Source: Bacteroidaceae bacterium
GTDB lineage: Bacteria; Bacteroidota; Bacteroidia; Bacteroidales; Bacteroidaceae
NCBI GenBank assembly: GCA_017557635.1
Contig: JAFYYH010000022.1
Coordinates: 124,001-188,000 of the forward strand
DNA: 64,000 nucleotides
Direction of reading: 5' to 3'
Shown here: in pieces, positions 15,203-22,136 of the stretch
Position numbering within the stretch: position 1 is the stretch's first letter
Layout: each line of letters opens with the position of its first letter
Translations under genes and position numbers: made by a program
The notes under the pieces: model-generated
What the model was told of the DNA's origin: nothing
The model's database searches: none
The model's input: only the letters and a program-made list of their open reading frames with translations

Positions 15203-15685
15203 TTAGTTCGAGGATGGCTTCTGCCCAGTCCCTTTTCGACGGGCATCCCTTGCTTCGACTAAGGCTTTCACTTTTTTTAGTAGCGCGTTCTCGGCCTCCA
15301 GATACTCATTACGGGCTCGGAGTTCTTCTAACTCAGTAAGTGCAGCCTTATTATTACGCTTAGCCATTGGACGTTTCTGTTTACCTTCTGTATTACACCA
15401 GCTATAGATTGCTGCTTCAGAGACATCGTGTTTTATGCAGATGTCCTTCAAAGGTAAAACTTTTCCCATCAAGTCAGCTTTAATTGACGCTATTTCTGAC
15501 TCAGTTACATGATGTGCCACTTTTCGCCTTAGGCCTTCTTCTCCATAATAGATGTAACGCTTACGCCAGATATAAAGGCGTGACCTGACGATTTTCATCT
15601 CTCTGGAGAGCTGTCTCGATGGATAGCCCTCATCAAGAAGCTTCATGTATTTTAGCTTCTCCTCAAACGAATGATGCTTTGACAT
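15203..15685 (-). CDS. IS3-family transposase OrfA (helix-turn-helix)
   Basis: DNA-binding subunit, 160 residues. It carries two helix-turn-helix-like segments: SFEEKLKYMKLLDEGYPSRQ...RLYIWRKRY and LKDICIKHDVSEAAIYSW. A leucine-zipper-like coiled coil (ELEELRARNEYLEAENALLKK) precedes the slippery run. The A-AAA-G sequence at about 15230-15238 (minus strand) would allow -1 frameshifting to join this frame to orfB. OrfA alone would act as a regulator of transposition. Confidence 0.88.
   Translation of the reverse strand: MSKHHSFEEKLKYMKLLDEGYPSRQLSREMKIVRSRLYIWRKRYIYYGEEGLRRKVAHHVTESEIASIKADLMGKVLPLKDICIKHDVSEAAIYSWCNTEGKQKRPMAKRNNKAALTELEELRARNEYLEAENALLKKVKALVEARDARRKGTGQKPSSN
15230..15238 (-). 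promoter_or_regulatory. Programmed -1 frameshift site of the IS element
   Basis: CGAAAAGGG on the minus strand, near the end of orfA. Slipping back one base at AAAAG enters the open orfB frame (AGG GAC TGG GCA), with no stop codon before the DDE domain. Confidence 0.6.
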
Positions 15686-15728
15686 TTCTTACCCCTTTGT
15701 TGGTGTCCAACTTTTTGGGGTCACATCA

Positions 15729-15759
15729 TAGAAGTGGTATCCTTTATGCGCTATAATCA
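15729..15759. repeat. Dispersed repeat, copy B (inverted relative to copy A)
   Basis: Exact 31-bp reverse complement of 11308-11338. It begins about 4 bases from the IS3 right inverted repeat. Confidence 0.7.
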
Positions 15760-15804
15760 ATTTGGGATAGGAAAAACTATTAATTCATTACTCAACATAT
15801 ATGC

Positions 15805-15848
15805 AAAAAAGGTTTATTTGATCAATTGATCACAATAAACCCTTTTTA
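15805..15848. terminator. Bidirectional hairpin terminator
   Basis: AAAAAAGGTTTATT and AATAAACC plus TTTTT surround an inner GATCAATTGATC palindrome. It has a T-run in both directions. Confidence 0.6.
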
Positions 15849-16046
15849 TAAAACAGATTGTAACAAACGTATAGTTGCTTCCGTATCCCACTAACGTTGG
15901 CTACAAATATACAATAAAAAACAATTAATACAAGTAGTTAACATGAATATGAGTAATTATGTTCTAATCACGCCTACTTCAATAATTCCATTAAAAATCC
16001 TTTACCTGCTTTACCACACCTATAACGAAAAATGCCTATGAAAAAA

Positions 16047-16076
16047 AATAGCCGGCCGCTGATGCAGCCTGCTATT
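16047..16076. terminator. Repeated hairpin terminator, copy 2
   Basis: Imperfect arms AATAGCCGGCCGC and GCAGCCTGCTATT, downstream of the TAC module. Similar to copies at 13855 and 20756. Confidence 0.6.
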
Positions 16077-16167
16077 CTTTTACGGACAAGTCTTATTAAA
16101 CTTGTTCTCACCTTGAACGATTAAAGAACAAGATATTATAATATCATTATTTTAAGGTAACCCTTCG

Positions 16168-16611
16168 TTATTCTGGCTTTGCTATCTTTAGATCTTCACC
16201 TTGATTAATATCAACCTTTATTAAAGGAAGATAATATTTCGAGAACGGCGTATTTTCAGTCTTTGCACACAGCACGCCTCGAACAGTACTTACTGCTATC
16301 CCAGCCAAATTATTGATAAACTCTTTCGGCAAAACTACATCTTTAGAATCAACTTCGGACAGTTGTTTCCAGCAGTCTGATTCCACTAAATAATGACAAA
16401 AAACTTCGGCAACCATAAAAACTTTACCTTTCTCCAAGAACTGGACATTTGCACCAACAGCTATAGCGTGTTTTTGATAATTGGTCTTTATGGGAATACC
16501 GATTTTTACCTCAATCTCATCAGACAAAGGTTCAAATGGTGTCGCAAATTGCTCAATAGAGACCCCTCTTAAATTATACTTAATATCCTTCATTTCTTTC
16601 CTGAAATACAT
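16168..16611 (-). CDS. SecB-like chaperone of a toxin-antitoxin-chaperone module
   Basis: A 147-residue SecB-fold protein. The C-terminal half has the SecB-like pattern VVLPKEFINNLAGIAVSTVRGVLCAKTENTPFSKYYLPLI. SecB-like chaperones in TAC modules protect and fold an unstable antitoxin, as Rv1957 does for HigA1 in Mycobacterium tuberculosis. The ATG overlaps the stop codon of the antitoxin gene by one base (TAATG), and the order toxin-antitoxin-chaperone matches known TAC operons. It is not the housekeeping SecB, which is generally lacking in this group. Confidence 0.75.
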   Translation of the reverse strand: MYFRKEMKDIKYNLRGVSIEQFATPFEPLSDEIEVKIGIPIKTNYQKHAIAVGANVQFLEKGKVFMVAEVFCHYLVESDCWKQLSEVDSKDVVLPKEFINNLAGIAVSTVRGVLCAKTENTPFSKYYLPLIKVDINQGEDLKIAKPE

Positions 16612-17054
16612 TATGAAACTGGACGACTAGACCTATTAACTCCTTTATATAATAAGGGGTTAATTCTAAGGACTTCGTCTGGATGGCCAATGTAATCAAA
16701 ACAAATAGATTGAACAGAATCTATTTTAACCTGTATAGTGTTGTATGGAGACCACATAGTTTCTATTTGATTCTGACTGGGAACCTCAAGAAGCTTGATT
16801 CCTAATAATCTTCCATAACGAATAACAGTCGAAACCTTCATATCAAGGTCTTGACCATGGAGAAATTTATTTATGTACTGCGGGCTGACATTCATCTTTT
16901 CCGCCATTTCCTTCTGAGAAAGATGGTGATCTTTCATATAGCGGACAATCCTGAGGACAATTAGCCTGCACTCAAGGAGATCTTCTTCAACCTCTCTTTC
17001 TCGCCTTGCGTCCTCTATCCATGAAGTGACTGTTCTCTTTCTATTATTTGCCAT
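16611..17054 (-). CDS. HigA-like XRE antitoxin of the TAC module
   Basis: A 147-residue protein with a Cro/C1-type helix-turn-helix at about residues 37-75 (MKDHHLSQKEMAEKMNVSPQ, then INKFLHGQ). A C-terminal extension of some 60 residues ends in RINPLLYKGVNRSSRPVS. Chaperone-addicted antitoxins carry such an extension as the chaperone-binding segment, so the long tail fits. It lies 19 bases after the toxin gene and overlaps the chaperone start. It probably represses its own operon. Confidence 0.75.
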   Translation of the reverse strand: MANNRKRTVTSWIEDARREREVEEDLLECRLIVLRIVRYMKDHHLSQKEMAEKMNVSPQYINKFLHGQDLDMKVSTVIRYGRLLGIKLLEVPSQNQIETMWSPYNTIQVKIDSVQSICFDYIGHPDEVLRINPLLYKGVNRSSRPVS

Positions 17055-17073
17055 TTGTCAGTATGTTATTGTA

Positions 17074-17721
17074 TTAAGTGTTCTGTCGTTTCCAATAATT
17101 AATAAAAGACTCTTTATCTTTCACATCGTGAGAAGCAAGTTCTTCATAAACAAGTCTAAGCTTTTCCAGTTCCAGTCTAGTATTATCCGCCTTACCCATA
17201 TCTTTGTGAACCTTAATTGTTGCGCCAGTAATAACATAGCACTTGTTCTCCTCTATTTCTACTGCATAAAACCGAAATGGATAGTGCCCCCCTATTGTTC
17301 CTTGTTTAATCTTCACCCGTATACTATCGTAGAGTCTTCTATCTGCATCAATGTCATCTAATGGTTCCACCAATGAGGGGAAATCATTTTCTTCCATTTT
17401 TTCAATCAATTCATCTCTGTTTTTATTGAGAGACCTTCCTACATCCTTTAAAAAGTCTTGTTCTGTAATGCCATGCCAATAATCATCTTCTAATAAAGTA
17501 CGATTCTTATCAAAAAAATTGCTCAAATAATATGGTGACTTCCACAATTTGAACGCTTTTAAAAATTCATTGTCATCTACAAAAACGTCATTCACTTCAA
17601 AAGCATCAGGAGCCACGCCAATACCACATAATTCATCCTTACTAAAATAAACGGCAGCCACAATGCAAGGAGCATCCATTATATATCGTCCATTTTCAGG
17701 ATACAATAAATCAAATTCCAT
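17074..17721 (-). CDS. HigB-like toxin of the TAC module
   Basis: A 215-residue protein. Its C-terminal part resembles HigB/RelE-type toxins: HYPFRFYAVEIEENKCYVIT followed by GATIKVHKDM and the helix DNTRLELEKLRLVYEEL. The first 120 residues are an extra acidic domain not seen in short HigB proteins. The expected activity is mRNA cleavage on the ribosome, by analogy. It is the first gene of the operon, with a -7 box at 17749-17756, and is followed by the antitoxin and chaperone genes. The toxin-first order is that of HigB1-HigA1-Rv1957. Confidence 0.7.
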   Translation of the reverse strand: MEFDLLYPENGRYIMDAPCIVAAVYFSKDELCGIGVAPDAFEVNDVFVDDNEFLKAFKLWKSPYYLSNFFDKNRTLLEDDYWHGITEQDFLKDVGRSLNKNRDELIEKMEENDFPSLVEPLDDIDADRRLYDSIRVKIKQGTIGGHYPFRFYAVEIEENKCYVITGATIKVHKDMGKADNTRLELEKLRLVYEELASHDVKDKESFINYWKRQNT

Positions 17722-17748
17722 ATATCAACCGCCAGGTTTATTTTATTG

Positions 17749-17756
17749 CAAAAGTA
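17749..17756 (-). promoter_or_regulatory. -7 promoter box of the TAC operon
   Basis: TACTTTTG then CAATAA on the minus strand, 27 bases before the toxin ATG. Confidence 0.55.
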
Positions 17757-18027
17757 GCAAAAGAATCAAATAAATCAACCTACAAATTGATTTTTTTCCA
17801 AAATAACATACAACAAACTCTTAAAAAATCTATTTTCAACAACTAACATTACAAAGTAGCCTGCCTGGCATTAGCCTTGAATCATATACTCTCAATGGCA
17901 AGATCAAATCTCCCTTGTCCATTCTCAAGATAACCAAGAACAAATAGTCGCCAATGAGAACAGTTCAATTTTGCAACATCTAATAAAAACAAAACATTAT
18001 ATTTGTAAAAAAATTATTAGTAATAAT
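17757..18027. other. AT-rich non-coding stretch
   Basis: Divergent region between the TAC operon and the membrane protein gene. Apart from the TAC promoter box, I see no gene, repeat or clear hairpin. Confidence 0.4.
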
Positions 18028-18609
18028 ATGTTCAGTAAACTATGTGGATATGCAGGATGCACATTATCAATTGTGTTAATAGTATTGTGGTCTTGCAACA
18101 CTGGAGGCTTTTCTGTCGTTAATCTAGACTCTTTCGTCGGTGTTATAGTAGCTTTACTCTCCATTCTTATAACAATAGTACTTGGTTGGCAAATATACAA
18201 TGCTATTGAAATGAAACAGAAAATCCAAGAACTAGAGGCCTTGAAGGATGAATTTGCAGAACAAAAGAAATCCATAGAAGAATTATCAAATAAAACAAGA
18301 CATGGAGTTTTATTGACTTGGGGGGATGATTCCGCTAATGCACGCCATTTCACCACGGCCTTTAGGTTTTATGTATCTTCTTTGAAATGTTCCATGTTGC
18401 TAAAAGAGCCTTTAAATATTGATGTTATTCATGACAACCTCACCATCGTATCCAATAATCTTAAGAAAGGAAATGTAATGAACAAAGATTTATATGATAT
18501 CGTAATCAATGAGGATACTGAAATACGATCCCTGCCAAACTATATATATATCAAATCATGGTATGAGCCTGCATTCGAAAAATTCATTAGTAACATAATT
18601 AAGAAATAG
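18028..18609 (+). CDS. Small membrane-anchored coiled-coil protein
   Basis: Not recognised as a family. From the ATG at 18028 (MFSKLCGYAGC) the 193-residue product has two hydrophobic segments near residues 5-25 and 35-60. A coiled coil follows (KQKIQELEALKDEFAEQKKSIEELSNK), then a soluble C-terminal domain. An upstream ATG at 17971 would add a basic stretch and is less likely. The design of two helices, a coiled coil and a cytosolic domain is common among hypothetical proteins in defence-rich regions, but no effector motif is seen. Confidence 0.6.
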   Translation: MFSKLCGYAGCTLSIVLIVLWSCNTGGFSVVNLDSFVGVIVALLSILITIVLGWQIYNAIEMKQKIQELEALKDEFAEQKKSIEELSNKTRHGVLLTWGDDSANARHFTTAFRFYVSSLKCSMLLKEPLNIDVIHDNLTIVSNNLKKGNVMNKDLYDIVINEDTEIRSLPNYIYIKSWYEPAFEKFISNIIKK

Positions 18610-18726
18610 TATATTTTAGTTTTCGTCTGCATTTTTAATATCACCGGAATTAATACTTAACATCAGATTTACTTTTTATAGAGCGTATACTAAGCTGCAT
18701 CCGGCGGTACTTTCCACAATTGTAAA

Positions 18727-19656
18727 CTATTCATCATCATGAAAGAGTTCACTCTGTTTTTCGGGACTCATTGAAATCTTCGTATATTCTGGATATGATA
18801 TCACCTTTGTTATGTTATACTTTGGTTTTCCTCCTGTTGCGACATCTGTAACTACCGTCTCAAAGTCGGCCACTATAGTATCCCCTTTTCCAAATGCTAT
18901 TCCTTCAACATTCATAGTCTCTAAGAAATTTGCATCTGTCATTCTAGCTGTATAGCTTTTATCATTGATCCTTACTTTCCAGTTTGATGGCTCATCTGAG
19001 AAAACGGGAGAAACTATCTCCATTGTAAGATTAGTCTGAATGAGGCTTTCCGTTTCTTCTTCTAACCTATATTCAGCCACCTTTGATAGAACCGTTTTTG
19101 ATATACTTAAGTTTTCTCTTTCACCGTTCTTCTTTTCATATGTGACTGAAATATCTCTAATGCTATCATTATGAATAACTAAACTGGCAATAGTGCTCAG
19201 TGCTCCCGCTGTTGTCTTGTTTTCCAATAGTTTTTTATTCTCGACCTGTACTATATCATTATTGGCTTCTATCTCATGAGTTTTCTGCTCATTATTCAAC
19301 AAACTTGTAACATAATTACCAATTAACGTAACAACGACTCCAACCACATAAGGATTATTCACAACTTTCTTTACCCAAATAGGTATCTTGAAACTGCCTT
19401 CTTCAAAAGGAACAACATCAAGTTCAATAGTGTTATAGCCAACTGCATACTTTTCGTTTAGGGTCTGATTAATACCTCTAAACAGCCGATCCGTATTCTT
19501 TAGATATTCTATTAACTCAGCCACCGGCACATGACTATCCTGTACATTCAACGTCAACTGAAAGAATTCTTTCAATTCAACAATCTCGTTATTATCATCC
19601 ATCCTTTTTAAACTATATCTTGGTTTATGACTAGTTATGTCACTCAATAATGCCAT
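18727..19656 (-). CDS. Hypothetical protein with a central membrane segment
   Basis: A 309-residue protein with no recognised family. The N-terminal about 90 residues are soluble (LTLNVQDSHVPVAELIEYL, FRGINQTL). A hydrophobic stretch follows (NPYVVGVVVTLIGNYVTSLL), then an acidic linker and a beta-rich C-terminal domain with FSDEPSNWKVRINDKSYTARM. A -7 box at 19678-19685 suggests the ATG at 19656 or one shortly downstream at 19602 (MDDNNEIVEL). The beta domain could be an extracytosolic or ligand-binding module; no catalytic site is visible. Confidence 0.6.
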   Translation of the reverse strand: MALLSDITSHKPRYSLKRMDDNNEIVELKEFFQLTLNVQDSHVPVAELIEYLKNTDRLFRGINQTLNEKYAVGYNTIELDVVPFEEGSFKIPIWVKKVVNNPYVVGVVVTLIGNYVTSLLNNEQKTHEIEANNDIVQVENKKLLENKTTAGALSTIASLVIHNDSIRDISVTYEKKNGERENLSISKTVLSKVAEYRLEEETESLIQTNLTMEIVSPVFSDEPSNWKVRINDKSYTARMTDANFLETMNVEGIAFGKGDTIVADFETVVTDVATGGKPKYNITKVISYPEYTKISMSPEKQSELFHDDE

Positions 19657-20041
19657 ATATAGCCATAATTGCATCCACAAATATATAGCATTTCAAAAAC
19701 CGAACAATGAAATAACTAAAATGATTAAAACTTCACCATGATTACCAACAAAAAAGGAGGCAACCAGAATCACAGTCGCCTCCCATATAATCATAAACAA
19801 TTATAACCGCTTATCTTTATTCCACGCTAACTCAAACAAAACGGTGCCCAAAAGAACTGTCCCCAATGGCACCCCGACAATTATACCATAACACAACAAG
19901 TTTTCAACAGAATGCTAAATACAGTGTTTTTGGCACACTTTTTGCTCATCGCAAATTAGACCCAGTCCAAACAAGGAAACAAAACACCCATGGACTAGCC
20001 TAAACTAAACAATTAAACAACAGCATATTTATAAAAAGGCA
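19657..20041. other. Non-coding stretch with promoter, hairpin and a degenerate REP
   Basis: Holds the -7 box TATATTTG (minus strand, 19678-19685), a hairpin with GGAGGC and GCCTCC arms (19756-19783) and a decayed REP-like element (19845-19871). No gene is seen. Confidence 0.5.
19845..19871 (-). repeat. Degenerate REP-like element
   Basis: Same 27-bp length and outer arms (TGCC ... GGCA), with several changes in the centre (AAAAGAACTGTCCCC). It is the only recognisable near-complete copy between 14.3 and 55.4 kb. Confidence 0.6.
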
Positions 20042-20161
20042 ATGAATAACAGAACATCAAACAAATCCGGTAATGGCCCCAGCCCAGAAATGGACCAGGT
20101 GAAGCTTCGAGACCTCAGCAGAAGAAAAACACAAAAGCAAGCGCAATTATGGAATACGTAA
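20042..20161 (+). CDS. Possible small basic protein, 39 residues
   Basis: Starts MNNRTSNKSGNGPSPEMDQV and ends in a basic RRKTQKQAQLWNT helix. An AAAAAGG run lies just upstream of the ATG, and its 3' end overlaps the next gene by 13 bases, suggesting coupling. No database match can be claimed. Confidence 0.4.
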   Translation: MNNRTSNKSGNGPSPEMDQVKLRDLSRRKTQKQAQLWNT

Positions 20162-20424
20162 GAAACGCAAACGGCACGTCTAGATGGCCAAGTCCCTCAA
20201 CTGGTGTGTCTACATGGCTTGATTATTGGAAAAGCCACAAATACATTTACAGCGTATGTAAATGTGGTCACTGCGGAACAACTTATGATCTTGTTGGAGC
20301 TCACGTCCAAAAGGTGTTTGGCGGCAACGAACTATACATCACACCTCTTTGCCGTCGATGCAACCAAAAGACTGAGAACTTCTACGTTGACACAGAGTTG
20401 GTAAGAGTGCCCAGCGGCCTTTGA
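20149..20424 (+). CDS. Small zinc-ribbon/HNH-like protein
   Basis: A 91-residue protein with four cysteines in two pairs: CKCGHCGTTYDLVGAHV and YITPLCRRCNQKTENF. The GAHV histidine and CRRCN placement recalls HNH-type treble-clef proteins, though the full catalytic His-Asn-His set is not certain. It overlaps the preceding small frame. It could be a nucleic-acid-binding accessory protein; a true nuclease function is speculative. Confidence 0.6.
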   Translation: MEYVRNANGTSRWPSPSTGVSTWLDYWKSHKYIYSVCKCGHCGTTYDLVGAHVQKVFGGNELYITPLCRRCNQKTENFYVDTELVRVPSGL

Positions 20425-20510
20425 ATCTGGACTACGGTCTGCAACGCCTCAAGTGCTCCGTAGCGGAACCGGAATGCCACCGCATGTAAAATAACTTAAA
20501 CCATTTGCCT

Positions 20511-20747
20511 ATGAGAAAAGAGATACACGTTGTTTCTAATCCAGACAGAGGAGGTTGGGATGCAAAGCGTCCGCACGCAGACAGAGCATCAAAGCACTTT
20601 GAAAAGAAAGCCGATGCCATGCAGTGGAGCCGCGACCTTGCCAAAAGAGAAGGCCTTGAGTTAATACCTCATCGCCAAGATGGCCAGATTCAGAATCCCA
20701 ACAGTTACGGTAATGATCCTTGTCCGCCAAAGGACAAGAAGCATTAA
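20511..20747 (+). CDS. DUF2188-like protein
   Basis: A 78-residue protein that matches the DUF2188 pattern: HVVSNPDRGGWDAKRPHADR, then ASKHFEKKADAMQWSRDLAKREG and ELIPHRQDGQIQNPNSYGNDP. The ATG at 20511 (MRKEIHV) is preferred over one two codons earlier. Its CPPKDKKH tail and following terminator are repeated as a relic at 13790-13882. Function is unknown, and the family is often found near mobile or accessory genes. Confidence 0.75.
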   Translation: MRKEIHVVSNPDRGGWDAKRPHADRASKHFEKKADAMQWSRDLAKREGLELIPHRQDGQIQNPNSYGNDPCPPKDKKH

Positions 20748-20755
20748 CAAAAAAG

Positions 20756-20783
20756 ATAGCAGGCTGCGGATGCAGCCTGCTAT
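20756..20783. terminator. Repeated hairpin terminator, copy 3
   Basis: Perfect arms ATAGCAGGCTGC and GCAGCCTGCTAT with a 4-base loop and TTATCTTC after. It ends the DUF2188 transcript and faces the convergent SIR2-like gene. Confidence 0.7.
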
Positions 20784-20840
20784 TATCTTCCTATCATGTA
20801 CGATAGTCAAAAAGTCCGATTAGTACCCATCATAAAAATA

Positions 20841-21869
20841 TCACAGTTCACCAGGCAAATAGAACTGATCGCATTTGGTAATAGGTTCAATATCCACATG
20901 TAGATCCGCAGGCAGCACAGCTTTCATAGATTGGATTACAGCATCCGCATTCATATCCTGAACATAAATCTTTCTCAGTCGTTGCATGCCCCCAAATATA
21001 AGTCTGTCAGTTTGTCTATTAAAGAATGGGAAAGAATAGCCTACTACAACAACATATTCAGTATCTTCAGTAGTTGCTTTAATGGTATTTAGCATATTCT
21101 CCTGGTTTGGAGAATCTTCCCACGCAAAAGAAAGATGCGTTTTAAAATGAATGCCTAAACCGCTCAAGCTACTCTTAATATGACTATAGATAATGATCAG
21201 TTGCAATTCAACAGGCAGTCGTTTATCCGCCAATATACTTGTAACAATGGGAGAATCTACAAAAGTGGCAGAACCATTCAATTTAATTATTCTTCCTGTA
21301 TCTGATAGTTCAGGCCATTTACTCTCCCTATTCTTCTCATATACGATTAATCCTGGTCTCTCCCGATATGAACGGAATGCCATTTCTATTTGTGAATCAT
21401 AATTCCATGACAGTATACTAATATCACGTGGTATATTCAGGTATGGCATATCAAGGATATTAGCCAGGAACGTATCGTAACGGTTATCCGGATTATTTAC
21501 AATCTGTTCCCATATGAAGAAAGTACATAAAACATCTTTAAGTGTTTCAAAACCTTTTTCATTACCTGTCAAATATAACTTACGAGCATATGTATCAATT
21601 GTAGCATGGCTTTGAATACCTTGAATAAGGAAATCAATATCATTCAGCATATCCTCCTTATTTCTCTCAACATTGTCTGAGTTAGTTAAAAATCGATCCC
21701 AGAAATTTATATCGCCATCCGGTATATTAACATTAGAAATGTATTCACGAAAAAAATCAAATCTATCTGGTATTTCCGATACAATAGGCAGTCCTTCCAA
21801 AATAAGCCCCTGATCATTCCGTTTTCCAGCGCTAGCACCAGCGCCTAGGAAATAAATTGTCTTACTCAT
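20841..21869 (-). CDS. SIR2-like domain protein, probable defence protein
   Basis: A 342-residue SIR2-family protein. The Rossmann start TIYFLGAGASAG (GAGAS at residues 9-13), SWNYD (154-158) and the late VVVGYSFPFFNRQTD segment are as in NAD-consuming SIR2-like defence proteins. Where those have KLHG, this protein has KLNGS (196-200), so the usual catalytic histidine is apparently Asn. It may be inactive, use another residue, or only bind NAD. The start is the ATG at 21869; the 24 codons upstream lack the fold. A -7 box lies at 21939-21946. It is downstream of the STAND-TIR operon but has its own promoter. Confidence 0.75.
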   Translation of the reverse strand: MSKTIYFLGAGASAGKRNDQGLILEGLPIVSEIPDRFDFFREYISNVNIPDGDINFWDRFLTNSDNVERNKEDMLNDIDFLIQGIQSHATIDTYARKLYLTGNEKGFETLKDVLCTFFIWEQIVNNPDNRYDTFLANILDMPYLNIPRDISILSWNYDSQIEMAFRSYRERPGLIVYEKNRESKWPELSDTGRIIKLNGSATFVDSPIVTSILADKRLPVELQLIIIYSHIKSSLSGLGIHFKTHLSFAWEDSPNQENMLNTIKATTEDTEYVVVVGYSFPFFNRQTDRLIFGGMQRLRKIYVQDMNADAVIQSMKAVLPADLHVDIEPITKCDQFYLPGEL

Positions 21870-21938
21870 AATGCTCTTAATAATATCGCTAATACTTAAC
21901 TCGCTTTTAATTAGATTATGTCTAAAAAACTTTCTTTG

Positions 21939-21946
21939 CAAAAATA
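21939..21946 (-). promoter_or_regulatory. -7 promoter box of the SIR2-like gene
   Basis: TATTTTTG then CAAAG on the minus strand, about 70 bases upstream of the chosen ATG. Confidence 0.45.
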
Positions 21947-22017
21947 GCCGTATTTATCATATATTATCAATGTGTTACAATAAAACTTATTCCCCTGTTT
22001 TAAACAGATAACAAAGT

Positions 22018-22054
22018 TGATTATAGCGTTCAATAGATACTATATCTAGCACTA
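22018..22054. repeat. Dispersed repeat, copy C (diverged)
   Basis: 28 of 37 bases match copy A (11308-11344) in the same orientation, including TGATTATAGCG at the left and TCTAGC near the right. It lies between the SIR2-like gene and the end of the STAND-TIR operon. Confidence 0.5.
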
Positions 22055-22136
22055 TTATCACCTGCATTCACAATAAGACCAAATGTCGATTCGATATTAC
22101 TCGTTACACTCCGCCCCCGTACACAGAACGGCCATA

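Larger units (their letters stand above)
14295..15725 (-). mobile_element. IS3-family (IS150-like) insertion sequence
   Basis: Contains orfA and orfB in the usual order with a -1 frameshift signal. The right end is recognisable from TGACCCCAAAAAGTTGGACA (minus strand, about 15704-15723). I could not find the matching left inverted repeat: the orfB end runs into sequence unlike the right end. The left boundary given is a guess, and the element may be truncated there. Confidence 0.75.
15686..16167. other. Non-coding stretch with IS end, repeat and two hairpins
   Basis: No gene is visible. It holds the right end of the IS, the inverted copy of the 31-bp repeat (15729-15759), an AT-rich perfect hairpin (15805-15848) and the repeated terminator (16047-16076). 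Confidence 0.6.

Noticed and set aside
18675-18695. Fourth copy of the dispersed palindromic repeat
   Set aside because: TATAGAGCGTATACTAAGC only loosely matches the copy-A tail and lacks the rest of the unit.
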